Source: an uncultured Clostridia bacterium (GTDB lineage: Bacteria; Bacillota; Peptococcia; Peptococcales; Peptococcaceae). Taken from it: a stretch of DNA of 64,000 nucleotides. This document shows positions 1 through 8,131 of the stretch, one piece after another. The DNA lies in NCBI GenBank assembly GCA_944391285.1, contig CALXSY010000002.1, positions 1 to 64,000 of the forward strand, given 5' to 3'. A program made the position numbers and the translations under genes. Position 1 is the stretch's first letter. Each line of letters opens with the position of its first letter. The notes beneath the pieces were generated by a model. It worked only from the letters and a program-made list of their open reading frames with translations, was not told the origin of the DNA and made no database searches.

Positions 1-34
1 CAGGAGGAATTCTTTTGCTAAAGCTTTTTCCCGT

Positions 35-59
35 CCACACGCATAGCGTGTGGTTTTTA
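35..59 (+). terminator. Rho-independent terminator of a gene left of the window
   Basis: An 8-bp GC-rich stem (35-42 with 46-53, three-base loop) is followed by a run of five T. It would end transcription of a plus-strand gene lying outside the window. Bases 1-34 hold nothing I can assign. Confidence 0.7.
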
Positions 60-70
60 TTGTGTTACAA

Positions 71-105
71 TAAAAAGGATAGGAGCATAACTCCTATCCT
101 AATTT
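71..105 (-). terminator. Terminator of the SPOCS/LysM gene
   Basis: A perfect 10-bp inverted repeat (76-85 with 91-100, 5-nt loop) lies just past the stop codon at 118. Read on the minus strand, it is followed by a T-run, so it is the natural 3' end of the gene to its right. Confidence 0.75.
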
Positions 106-117
106 TAAATATAAATT

Positions 118-1758
118 TTAACCTTTGCCGACTACGCAGGGGATACGCAGATCCTGCCCGATATTAAGGGTATAAGGAGCAGTCAAGTTGTTAAACTTAG
201 CGATATCCTGCCAGGTGATGCCGGGCACTTTAGCTTGATATAAAGCGGCAATCTTGGAAAGCGAATCGCCGGCTACAACAGTATATGGATAACCTTCAGC
301 AGGGCAAACCTCTTCTGTTGGGGGATTATTAGGTTCTTCCACCGGCGGAACCTCTTCTTCATATGGCGGCTCTTCGACCATAGCTTCCCGGGTGATGTCG
401 GTAACGACGATAAAGTCGCGTACCTGATATGCGCGGACACAGGCTTCGATGATGGCAATGGCACGTACGGTGGAGGTTTCGCAGCTGACACCGTCAATTT
501 TGGCGTCGGTGTATTCCACCCGATGGCGAACCTTAACGGAAGTATCCGGGGTTAAACCATCGAAATGCACAAAAGTGGTAAAGGGGATATCAGCGCTGGT
601 TTCTCTCAGCTCCTGCTCGCCGCCGCAGGCTACATAGTAAACCTGGACATGGGCGATACCTTTAACGATAACTTTATTGGGTATTTTTTCATACGTTACA
701 TTGCGCAGGCAAGCGGTAGTATTTTTGGCTTTTTTAACTTTGAGTCCGCAGACGTCTTCGGGAGTATTGACATCAATGGATTGGTTGATAGCTTCTTGAT
801 GACAGTTGCGTCCGATGATATCCTCCACTCTGATGCGGCAGCGGCAAGCCATGGCTCCTTGAACATCGGTGACGATGTACAGCTGGCAGTACTCGGTGAC
901 TTTGACGATGACTTGCAGGACACAGTTGACTCGAATTTGAGTGGTAGGAGCATCACAGGTGAGTTTGGCTTCGCAGAACTCGATATGGCATTTGGGATAA
1001 ACCTCCATATTGGGGCGAGCGCCGGGCACATCTACCACGACGGTGAACTCATTTTCAAAGGTTTGCTCTTGGACTGATTCGTCATCATAATCCACGTAGT
1101 AAACCTGCTTGTGCAGGGTACCGCGTACCAAAACTTTGTCAGGCAAGATCTCGTAGTCTAAATTTTTGCAGACACAGTCGATATCATAGACCTTTTTGGC
1201 GTTCATATCCAGCACATGCTCTACTGAATAATTAACCTGCTTTTCGGTCATGCCGATCAAGCTTTCGACGCTGAATAACTCCTTGGTAGCAGTGATACCT
1301 TCGCCGCAGACATCCGTTACGACATCTAAGGTTAAAATATCAACCACGGTGACATCAACAGCAACAACGGCAATTTGGAAGATGCTGTCGGTGGGGAAAC
1401 ATCCGTTAACAGGGTTGGTATCGACAAATAAAATATGGCCGTCTAAAATAGCGTCCATTTGGGGGGTAGCACCGGGCACATGGAGGAAGTCGGTAAACTC
1501 TTCCCGCATGATAGTATACTCCTTGACTACATAGTCCCCTTCCTCGACATAATAAATTTGTTTATGCAAGGTGCCTTTGATGATAACCTTATCCGGAATA
1601 ATCTCGTAATCTAAATCAACTATTTCGGCATGAACATCAACAATTTTACGAACAACAGAAGGCAGAGTCACATTACGGGTAACATTGACTTGGGTAGTAC
1701 CCTTGCCGATAATGTGCTGAACCTTGATTCGTCTTTTATTTTGGGTAATAGGCAGCAT
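118..1758 (-). CDS. SPOCS-domain and LysM protein (SipL/SpoVID-like)
   Basis: The 546-residue product has three SPOCS (DUF3794) repeats, each marked by a block of the type YE-I-PDKV-V-GTLHKQ-YYV starting near residues 51, 200 and 354. A Pro/Glu-rich linker (about 460-490) leads to one C-terminal LysM domain. This arrangement is that of SipL of clostridia and of the functional relative SpoVID, proteins that tie the spore coat to the forespore surface. No signal peptide is visible, which fits a mother-cell cytoplasmic protein. The start is well set by a GGAGGGAGG ribosome site upstream. It is transcribed alone, divergently from argS. A non-sporulation SPOCS protein is possible, but LysM favours a coat role. 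Confidence 0.85.
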   Translation of the reverse strand: MLPITQNKRRIKVQHIIGKGTTQVNVTRNVTLPSVVRKIVDVHAEIVDLDYEIIPDKVIIKGTLHKQIYYVEEGDYVVKEYTIMREEFTDFLHVPGATPQMDAILDGHILFVDTNPVNGCFPTDSIFQIAVVAVDVTVVDILTLDVVTDVCGEGITATKELFSVESLIGMTEKQVNYSVEHVLDMNAKKVYDIDCVCKNLDYEILPDKVLVRGTLHKQVYYVDYDDESVQEQTFENEFTVVVDVPGARPNMEVYPKCHIEFCEAKLTCDAPTTQIRVNCVLQVIVKVTEYCQLYIVTDVQGAMACRCRIRVEDIIGRNCHQEAINQSIDVNTPEDVCGLKVKKAKNTTACLRNVTYEKIPNKVIVKGIAHVQVYYVACGGEQELRETSADIPFTTFVHFDGLTPDTSVKVRHRVEYTDAKIDGVSCETSTVRAIAIIEACVRAYQVRDFIVVTDITREAMVEEPPYEEEVPPVEEPNNPPTEEVCPAEGYPYTVVAGDSLSKIAALYQAKVPGITWQDIAKFNNLTAPYTLNIGQDLRIPCVVGKG

Positions 1759-1894
1759 AAATGTATATTCCTCCCTCCAAGTGCAAATAGCACTTTATAA
1801 TACGATTACAATGAAGTATATGAAAAAATTTGCCAAATGGTGCTTGAAAAAAGATAAGCATGAGAAAAATTTTTAAGTAAAATGTTCAAGATAC

Positions 1895-1923
1895 TTGAGA
1901 AAATTTTTAAAGAGGTATATAAT
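1895..1923 (+). promoter_or_regulatory. Sigma-A-type promoter of argS
   Basis: TTGAGA (1895-1900), a 17-bp spacer and TATAAT (1918-1923) lie about 30 bp before the argS start. This is why I reject the longer ORF that begins at 1882: its first codons would be upstream of the transcript. Confidence 0.7.
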
Positions 1924-1953
1924 ATAAGCGATACTATCTTAGGAGGATATTAT

Positions 1954-3627
1954 ATGAACCTGGTTAATAACGTAACTGAAAATTTGCGAGCAGCTTTAGC
2001 CAATGCCGCAGAAAATGCTAAAGCTAAAGGAAAGATAAATTATGAAGAACTGCCATCTTTTGTTTTAGAGGTGCCCAAGGATAAAAGTCACGGTGATTTT
2101 GCCAGCAATATTGCCCTGGTTTTAGCCAAGCCGGCTAAAATGCGTCCGCGTGATATTGCCGCAGCCATCAGCGAAGAAATCGAAGAAAATGAATTAATCG
2201 CTAAAATAGAAATTGCCGGCGCCGGCTTTTTAAATTTTTTCTTGAGCAATAGCTGGTTATATGAGGTTTTGCCCGTCGTAGAAAGCCAAGACGAAAAATA
2301 CGGCTCCAGCGATTATGGCAAAGGCGAAAAGGTGCAGGTGGAGTTTGTCAGCGCTAATCCCACCGGCTTGCTCCATATGGGCAACGCCCGCGGCGGTGCT
2401 TTAGGGGAAACCTTGGCAAATGTTATGAATATGGCAGGCTTTGAGTGCCAAAAGGAATATTATATTAACGATGCGGGAAATCAAATCGTGAAATTAGGTT
2501 TATCTTTAGAAGCTCGCTACCGTCAGGTTTTGGGCGATGAAAAATACCCATTCCCGGAGGACGGCTACCATGGCGTAGATATTATTGACACTGCCAAACA
2601 TATTGTTGAGCAATACGGCGACAGCTATTTATCCTTGCCGGCAGAAGAGAGACAAGCCAAAATGGTGGAAATCGCTTTAAAAGAAAAACTGAGTGCTATC
2701 AAAAGCGGACTGGAAGCTTTCGGCGTTACTTATGACAATTGGTTCAGCGAGCAGAGCTTGCATGACAGCGGTGCGGTAAAAGCGGTAGTGGAGGAACTGC
2801 GCCAAAGAGGCTATGTTTACGAAAAAGACGGCGCTTTATGGCTGGAAACTACTAAGTTCGGCGATGAAAAAGACGAGGTCTTGATTCGCTCCAACGGCAT
2901 TCCGACATATTTTGCGGCGGATATTGCTTATCACAAAAACAAATTTGACCGGGGCTTTAACAGAGTTATCAATATTTGGGGTGCAGACCATCACGGACAT
3001 GTTGCCCGCATGAAAGGCGCCATGACTGCTTTGGGCTATAACGGCGATAACTTAATCGTTATTTTGATGCAGTTGGTGCGTCTATTTAAAAACGGCGAAA
3101 TCGTGCGCATGAGCAAGCGCACCGGTCAGTTTGTCACCTTGCAGGAATTAATCGAAGATGTCGGCAAAGACGCAGCCCGCTATTTCTTCATCATGCGCAA
3201 TCCGGACAGTCAGATGGATTTTGATTTGGATTTGGCAAAAAGTCAGTCCAATGACAACCCCGTTTATTATGTGCAGTATGCTCACGCCCGTATTTGCAGT
3301 ATTTTGAGTGTAGCCGGCATGGCAGTGCCTAAAGCAAGTGAGGTTAATTTAAATCGTTTGAGCACTGCAAGCGAATTGGCACTGATTAGAAAGATTGCCG
3401 ATTTGCCGGAGGAAATCGCTGCTGCTGCCAGAGATTTGGCGCCTTATCGCTTGGCAAGATATGCCACCGACTTGGCTACTTTGTTCCACAGCTTCTACAG
3501 CGAATGCCGGGTGCTGACCGACGATGAAGAGCTGAAAAAAGCCCGCTTGGTTTTGGTTAATGCGGCGCGCATTACCCTGCGCAATGTCTTAACTCTCTTA
3601 GGAGTAACCGCTCCGGAAAGAATGTAA
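1954..3627 (+). CDS. argS: Arginyl-tRNA synthetase
   Basis: This class I aminoacyl-tRNA synthetase charges tRNA-Arg with arginine. The 557-residue product has the HIGH-type motif HMGNARGG about 145 residues in, and the KMSKS-type motif RMSKRTG in the second half. An N-terminal Add1 domain and a C-terminal DALR anticodon-binding domain fit the usual family length (550-580). The start at 1954 follows AGGAGG (1941-1946) at 7 nt, and an in-frame ATG at 1882 precedes the promoter and is rejected. The AlkD-like gene follows after 5 nt and is probably co-transcribed. Confidence 0.97.
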   Translation: MNLVNNVTENLRAALANAAENAKAKGKINYEELPSFVLEVPKDKSHGDFASNIALVLAKPAKMRPRDIAAAISEEIEENELIAKIEIAGAGFLNFFLSNSWLYEVLPVVESQDEKYGSSDYGKGEKVQVEFVSANPTGLLHMGNARGGALGETLANVMNMAGFECQKEYYINDAGNQIVKLGLSLEARYRQVLGDEKYPFPEDGYHGVDIIDTAKHIVEQYGDSYLSLPAEERQAKMVEIALKEKLSAIKSGLEAFGVTYDNWFSEQSLHDSGAVKAVVEELRQRGYVYEKDGALWLETTKFGDEKDEVLIRSNGIPTYFAADIAYHKNKFDRGFNRVINIWGADHHGHVARMKGAMTALGYNGDNLIVILMQLVRLFKNGEIVRMSKRTGQFVTLQELIEDVGKDAARYFFIMRNPDSQMDFDLDLAKSQSNDNPVYYVQYAHARICSILSVAGMAVPKASEVNLNRLSTASELALIRKIADLPEEIAAAARDLAPYRLARYATDLATLFHSFYSECRVLTDDEELKKARLVLVNAARITLRNVLTLLGVTAPERM

Positions 3628-3632
3628 AGCAG

Positions 3633-4325
3633 ATGGAAAAAACAAGGGCTGAAATCAGAGAAAAATTGTTTGCTTTAAGTGAAGAAAAATATGCAGATTT
3701 TACTGCCAAGCTGACACCAACCATTCCCCGGGAGCGGGTAATCGGCGTAAGACTGCCGGTTATGCGCAAATTAGCCAAGGAATTGGCTAAAGATGAGCAA
3801 AGTCTGGCATTTTTAGAGGATTTGCCCCATTTTTATTTGGAGGAAAATACTCTGCACGGGCTTATGATCGGGCAAATAAAAGATTTTGCGCAGGTTATGG
3901 AATATACGGAAAAATTTTTGCCCTATGTGGATAATTGGGCAACGTGCGATACCTTTGCTCCGAAAATTTTTAAGAAACATCAGGCAGAAGTGTTGGTATA
4001 TATTCAAAGATGGCTCCAAAGCGACCATCCTTACACCGTGCGTTTTGCGGTGGTGACTTTGATGAGCAATTACTTGGATGAGTATTTTGAGGAAAAAATG
4101 CTGGATTGGCTGGTTAAATTAAAATGGGAAGATTACTATGTCAAGATGGCCATCGCCTGGTATTTCAGTACGGCGTTAGTCAAACAGTATGAGATAACTA
4201 TTAAGGTTTTGGAAGAAAAGCGCTTAGAAAAATGGGTGCACAATAAGTCTATTCAGAAGGCTTTGGAAAGTTACCGCATAGATGAGGAAAAAAAGGCATA
4301 TTTAAGGACACTGAAAATAAAATAG
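3633..4325 (+). CDS. AlkD-like DNA alkylation repair protein
   Basis: The 230-residue all-helical protein belongs to the DNA alkylation repair (AlkD/AlkC, HEAT-like repeat) family. Members are DNA glycosylases that remove bulky or positively charged alkylpurines without base flipping. Family features seen are the N-terminal RVIGVRLPVMRKLAKEL block, the central helix with DNWATCDTF, and a Trp/Tyr-rich stretch (KLKWEDYYVKMAIAWY) that would line the DNA-binding groove. It starts 5 nt after argS, and a strong terminator follows, so the two genes look like one transcript. The enzymatic activity is inferred from family only. Confidence 0.88.
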   Translation: MEKTRAEIREKLFALSEEKYADFTAKLTPTIPRERVIGVRLPVMRKLAKELAKDEQSLAFLEDLPHFYLEENTLHGLMIGQIKDFAQVMEYTEKFLPYVDNWATCDTFAPKIFKKHQAEVLVYIQRWLQSDHPYTVRFAVVTLMSNYLDEYFEEKMLDWLVKLKWEDYYVKMAIAWYFSTALVKQYEITIKVLEEKRLEKWVHNKSIQKALESYRIDEEKKAYLRTLKIK

Positions 4326-4337
4326 AGTATAAAAAAT

Positions 4338-4388
4338 ATTGCTCCTTGGGCTCAAAAGCTGATTTAGTCCAAGGGGCAATTTTATTTA
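4338..4388 (+). terminator. Terminator after the argS operon
   Basis: A 12-bp stem (4338-4349 with 4369-4380, one G-U pair) is followed by TTTTATTT. Confidence 0.85.
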
Positions 4389-4450
4389 AAAAAAACAAAA
4401 TATCTGTCAGAAAAAAGTTACATTTTTTAGCGAAAAAGGGCTTTATATGC

Positions 4451-4479
4451 TATACAAAAGAGGTAAATAGTGTTATAAT
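4451..4479 (+). promoter_or_regulatory. Promoter of the recJ-rel operon
   Basis: TATACA (4451-4456), a 17-bp spacer and TATAAT (4474-4479) preceded by an extended -10 TGT lie 35 bp before the start codon. The -35 is weak, so the extended -10 may carry the promoter. Confidence 0.55.
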
Positions 4480-4513
4480 AATAAATTAATAACTATTTTG
4501 AGGGGGTGAGATT

Positions 4514-7500
4514 ATGCAGGCAAAACGCTGGATTATCAATGCGTGCGATGAAAAACAAAGAGATATGCTGAGTCAAGAATTAGGAATATCGCCCTATATC
4601 GCCGAAATATTGATCAAGCGGGGAATAAGCACCTATCAGCAGGGGGTGGACTTTTTAAATCCCAAGCTGCAAAATCTCTCGCACCCGATGGAAATATTAA
4701 ATATGGCAGCGGCAGCGGAAAAAATCTGGCAAAGCATCGATAAAAAAGAGAAGATCACCGTTTACGGGGACTATGATGTGGACGGAATGTGTGCCGGCGC
4801 TATTTTATATGAAGGATTAAAGGATTTGGGAGCCGATGCCGAATGCTATGTGCCCGACAGAATCGAAGAAGGCTACGGCTTAAATCAAAAGGCTGTAGAA
4901 ACTATTGCTCAAAAGGGCAGCAAGCTTTTGGTAACGGTTGATTGCGGCATTTCCTCGGCTAAGGAAGTGGCGGCGGCGCAAAAGCTGGGCTTGGAAGTGG
5001 TAGTGACTGACCATCACCAACTGCCGGAAATTTTGCCTAAGTGTATTATTGTCAATCCGGCTTTGCAGGCGCAAAAAGGAGCGAAATGGGGCAGTTTATG
5101 CGGAGCAGGAGTTGCATTTAAGCTGGTGCAGGCGCTGTGGAAATGGAAGTTTGGCGCTAAAGAGGTTTGGCAGAAAACCTTTAAACTTTTGGATTTGGTA
5201 GCTTTGGCAACTATTGCCGATATTGTGCCGTTAAAAGGTGACAATCGGATTTTGGTGAAATTCGGTTTAGAGGTTATGCAAGGAGGCAAGCGGGTCGGCT
5301 TAAAGGAATTAGCTAAAGTGGCTGCCGGTAGTTATCAGGTGGAAGCAACTCCGATGTTTGCCAGCTTTGGCTTAGCACCCAGACTCAATGCCTGCGGACG
5401 TATTGGTGATGTAAAGAACGGTTTAGAGCTGCTTTTGACCAAGGATCAGAATAAGGCTTGGGCGATTGCCAAAAGACTGGATGATGAAAATCGGGACCGG
5501 CAGAATATTGAAAGGCAGATTTATGAGGAAGTGCTGGAGATTATCGCTCAAAATGAGCTTGATACCCACCGCGGGATAGTGGTTTTTGGAGAAAATTGGC
5601 ATCCCGGAGTTATCGGCATAGTAGCTTCCCGTATTGCAGAAAAATTTTATACACCGGCGATTATTTTCACCCGAATTAATGATACTTACAAAGGCTCGGG
5701 CAGAAGCATCGAGGGATTTCATTTGCAGCAGGCTTTGAGCAAATGCGCCGATATTTTGGAGAATTTCGGCGGGCATGCTCAAGCGGCAGGTTTAAGCATT
5801 AAGAAAGAAAACATGGCGGAATTTATCAAGCGTTTGGGCGATTTGATTGCCCAGAGCGATGAGCAGATTTTCCTGCCAAAGGTTAAAATTGATTGTGTGC
5901 TGAGTAAAGAAAGCGTGAATTTCAGTTTTTATAATGAGGTAAACAAATTGCAGCCCTTTGGCATGCAAAATCCGGCACCAATTTTTGTGCTCAGAGGCTT
6001 AAAAGCCAGTGAATGCCGGGAAGTAGGCACCAACGGCGACCATTTAAAGGCGAGATTTATCTCTTATAAAGGCGATTTAAACGCCATTGGCTTTAAAAAG
6101 GCTTATTTGGCAGAGATAGTCGGCAAAGACAAGGTTGATGTAGCCTTTAATCTGGAAAAAAATAATTTTAACGGTCATACTACCTTGCAGCTTAATATTT
6201 GCGATATTAAACCGCAGAAACGCAGCGATGAGCTCAGTATGCTGGATAAACTTTTTTTCTACAGTGAGGAATATTTAAAGGATGATCCTTATAAGCATTT
6301 AGCTGAAAAAAATGAGTTTTACACCAAAGTAGTGGGCGTGACCTTTGAGAATCGCCAAAGTCTGTTAAGCGATTTGAGCGAAGGACAGGAACTGGAGCTT
6401 AAAAGAGAAAAAGAAAATGAATATGACAGCAACGCTGTGGCTGTTTATGCTCAAGAAAAACATTTGGGTTATATAAAACGGGAGATAGCCCGGCATTTAG
6501 CCATGAATATGGACAGCGGCATCAGTTATAAAGCCATGGTCAGCCAGCTGACCGGTGCGGATAAAGAAATATTGGGAGTGAATATTTTTATCCGCCGTGT
6601 GCCGGAGGCTGTGGCTGTTGATGAGCAGGAAAATCTCAAACAAAGGGAGCAGCTGGAAAAATTGGCTCCGGAGGCTATCCGTTTGGAGATTCAAAGGGTG
6701 CTCTTGGGTTCGCATGATTACCGCCCCAAGCAAAAAGAAGCTTTGGAAGCTTTGGAAAAGGGCGAAAATGTTTTTGTAATCATGGGCACCGGCAGAGGAA
6801 AATCGGCTGTTTTTCAAAGCTACGGCGCTTATTTGGCATTAAAGGAAAGAAAGCGGACAGTGATCATCTATCCTTTGCGGGCGCTGGTCAATGACCAATA
6901 CTTGCGCTTAAAGGATAAAATGGCGCTTTTAGGTATAGATGTAGTTAAAGCTACCGGAGAAATGAATGCCGAGGAGCGAAGTGAGTTTTTCCATAAGCTG
7001 AGTGAGGAAGGTGCCGATATTATTTTAACTACACCGGAATTTTTCTATTGTAACCGCAGCCGGCTTTTGGAGAAAACCAATATTAGCTTTATGGTTTTGG
7101 ACGAAGCCCATCATTTGACCCAAAGACGCAATGGCTACCGGCAGCTGTTAAAATTTTTAGGCGGCTTCAAAGGGCAGATTTTGGCTTTAACGGCTACGGC
7201 TGCCGACGATGTTTGGCAGAAAATCAAAGAAAATGTGTCTTTTGACACTTTGGTGATTGATAAACACATCCGCGAGAATCTTATTTTAGATGATAAACGG
7301 GGAATTAAGGAAAAAATAGCCTGGCTGGCAGAATTAGCGGCTGGCGGAGAAAAAACCATTGTTTATGTCAACAGCCGCCGCAAGGCGGTGGAGATCGCGC
7401 AAAGTCTCCGGGAGCGTTTGCAAAACGAAGACTTGAAAAAGCAGATTTGCTATTATCATGGCGGCTTAGAAACTCGTGACAGAAAAATGATTGAAAACAG

Positions 7501-8131
7501 CTTCCGCGACGGCAAGCTTAAATTTATCGTTTCGACCAGCGCTTTTGGCGAAGGCATTGACATAAGCGACATAAGGCATGTTGTTTTGTATCATTTGAGC
7601 TTCTCCTGCGAAGAATATAATCAATTAGCCGGCAGAGCAGGAAGAGACGGCGAGAAAGCGTATATTCATCTTTTGTATAACGAAAAGGACAAACGGGTCA
7701 ATGAACTGCTTTTAATGGAAAGCTGTCCTCAAAGAGAAGTTTTAGCCGGTTTTTATAAAACTCTGCGAACCGTAGCTCGTCAAGGGGAAATTAAAATGAC
7801 CAATGAAGAGCTGGCACAGAGCACGAAAAATGTCAGGGGCTTAAGCGAAAGAGCGGTGAGCCATTGGCTGGGGATTTTTGAAGAACTGGGCTTTTTGGCG
7901 CGGGAGCTTAATGGCAGCAAACGCACGATCATCGTTAATGAGCGTCCCAATAGGTCTAATTTGGAGGACTCATTAAGATATGCCGAAGGCTTAGCTGAGC
8001 TGGAGGATTACGAAGAGTATGTGACGCTGGCTTTTAATCCCCGGGCAGAGGAATTATTAGAAGCTATAAATCGTCCTATTTACCCGAAAAATTGGCAAAA
8101 CACACAAGGCGGTGAGAAATATGAGATTTAA
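4514..8131 (+). CDS. recJ: RecJ exonuclease fused to HIRAN and RecQ-like helicase domains
   Basis: RecJ is a 5'-3' single-strand DNA exonuclease of recombination and repair. Bacterial RecJ usually has 550-800 residues, but this product has 1205. Residues 1-560 are RecJ: DYDVDG (86-91), the DHH motif near 166, and a DHHA1 half with GSGRSIEGFH and GGHAQAAG. Residues about 600-695 look like a HIRAN domain. Residues about 725-1080 form a superfamily 2 helicase of RecQ type: Walker A GTGRGKS near 757, DEAH near 862, TATAA, FGEGIDI and QLAGRAGRDG near 1035. A winged-helix-like tail follows. The reading frame is unbroken, so this is a true fusion that may couple unwinding to resection. The start follows GAGGGGGTGAG. 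The stop overlaps rel by 11 nt. Confidence 0.9.
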   Translation: MQAKRWIINACDEKQRDMLSQELGISPYIAEILIKRGISTYQQGVDFLNPKLQNLSHPMEILNMAAAAEKIWQSIDKKEKITVYGDYDVDGMCAGAILYEGLKDLGADAECYVPDRIEEGYGLNQKAVETIAQKGSKLLVTVDCGISSAKEVAAAQKLGLEVVVTDHHQLPEILPKCIIVNPALQAQKGAKWGSLCGAGVAFKLVQALWKWKFGAKEVWQKTFKLLDLVALATIADIVPLKGDNRILVKFGLEVMQGGKRVGLKELAKVAAGSYQVEATPMFASFGLAPRLNACGRIGDVKNGLELLLTKDQNKAWAIAKRLDDENRDRQNIERQIYEEVLEIIAQNELDTHRGIVVFGENWHPGVIGIVASRIAEKFYTPAIIFTRINDTYKGSGRSIEGFHLQQALSKCADILENFGGHAQAAGLSIKKENMAEFIKRLGDLIAQSDEQIFLPKVKIDCVLSKESVNFSFYNEVNKLQPFGMQNPAPIFVLRGLKASECREVGTNGDHLKARFISYKGDLNAIGFKKAYLAEIVGKDKVDVAFNLEKNNFNGHTTLQLNICDIKPQKRSDELSMLDKLFFYSEEYLKDDPYKHLAEKNEFYTKVVGVTFENRQSLLSDLSEGQELELKREKENEYDSNAVAVYAQEKHLGYIKREIARHLAMNMDSGISYKAMVSQLTGADKEILGVNIFIRRVPEAVAVDEQENLKQREQLEKLAPEAIRLEIQRVLLGSHDYRPKQKEALEALEKGENVFVIMGTGRGKSAVFQSYGAYLALKERKRTVIIYPLRALVNDQYLRLKDKMALLGIDVVKATGEMNAEERSEFFHKLSEEGADIILTTPEFFYCNRSRLLEKTNISFMVLDEAHHLTQRRNGYRQLLKFLGGFKGQILALTATAADDVWQKIKENVSFDTLVIDKHIRENLILDDKRGIKEKIAWLAELAAGGEKTIVYVNSRRKAVEIAQSLRERLQNEDLKKQICYYHGGLETRDRKMIENSFRDGKLKFIVSTSAFGEGIDISDIRHVVLYHLSFSCEEYNQLAGRAGRDGEKAYIHLLYNEKDKRVNELLLMESCPQREVLAGFYKTLRTVARQGEIKMTNEELAQSTKNVRGLSERAVSHWLGIFEELGFLARELNGSKRTIIVNERPNRSNLEDSLRYAEGLAELEDYEEYVTLAFNPRAEELLEAINRPIYPKNWQNTQGGEKYEI

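Noticed and set aside
449-1077. Plus-strand ORFs across the SPOCS/LysM gene
   Set aside because: They are shadows of a well-supported minus-strand gene with repeated domains, and lack ribosome sites.
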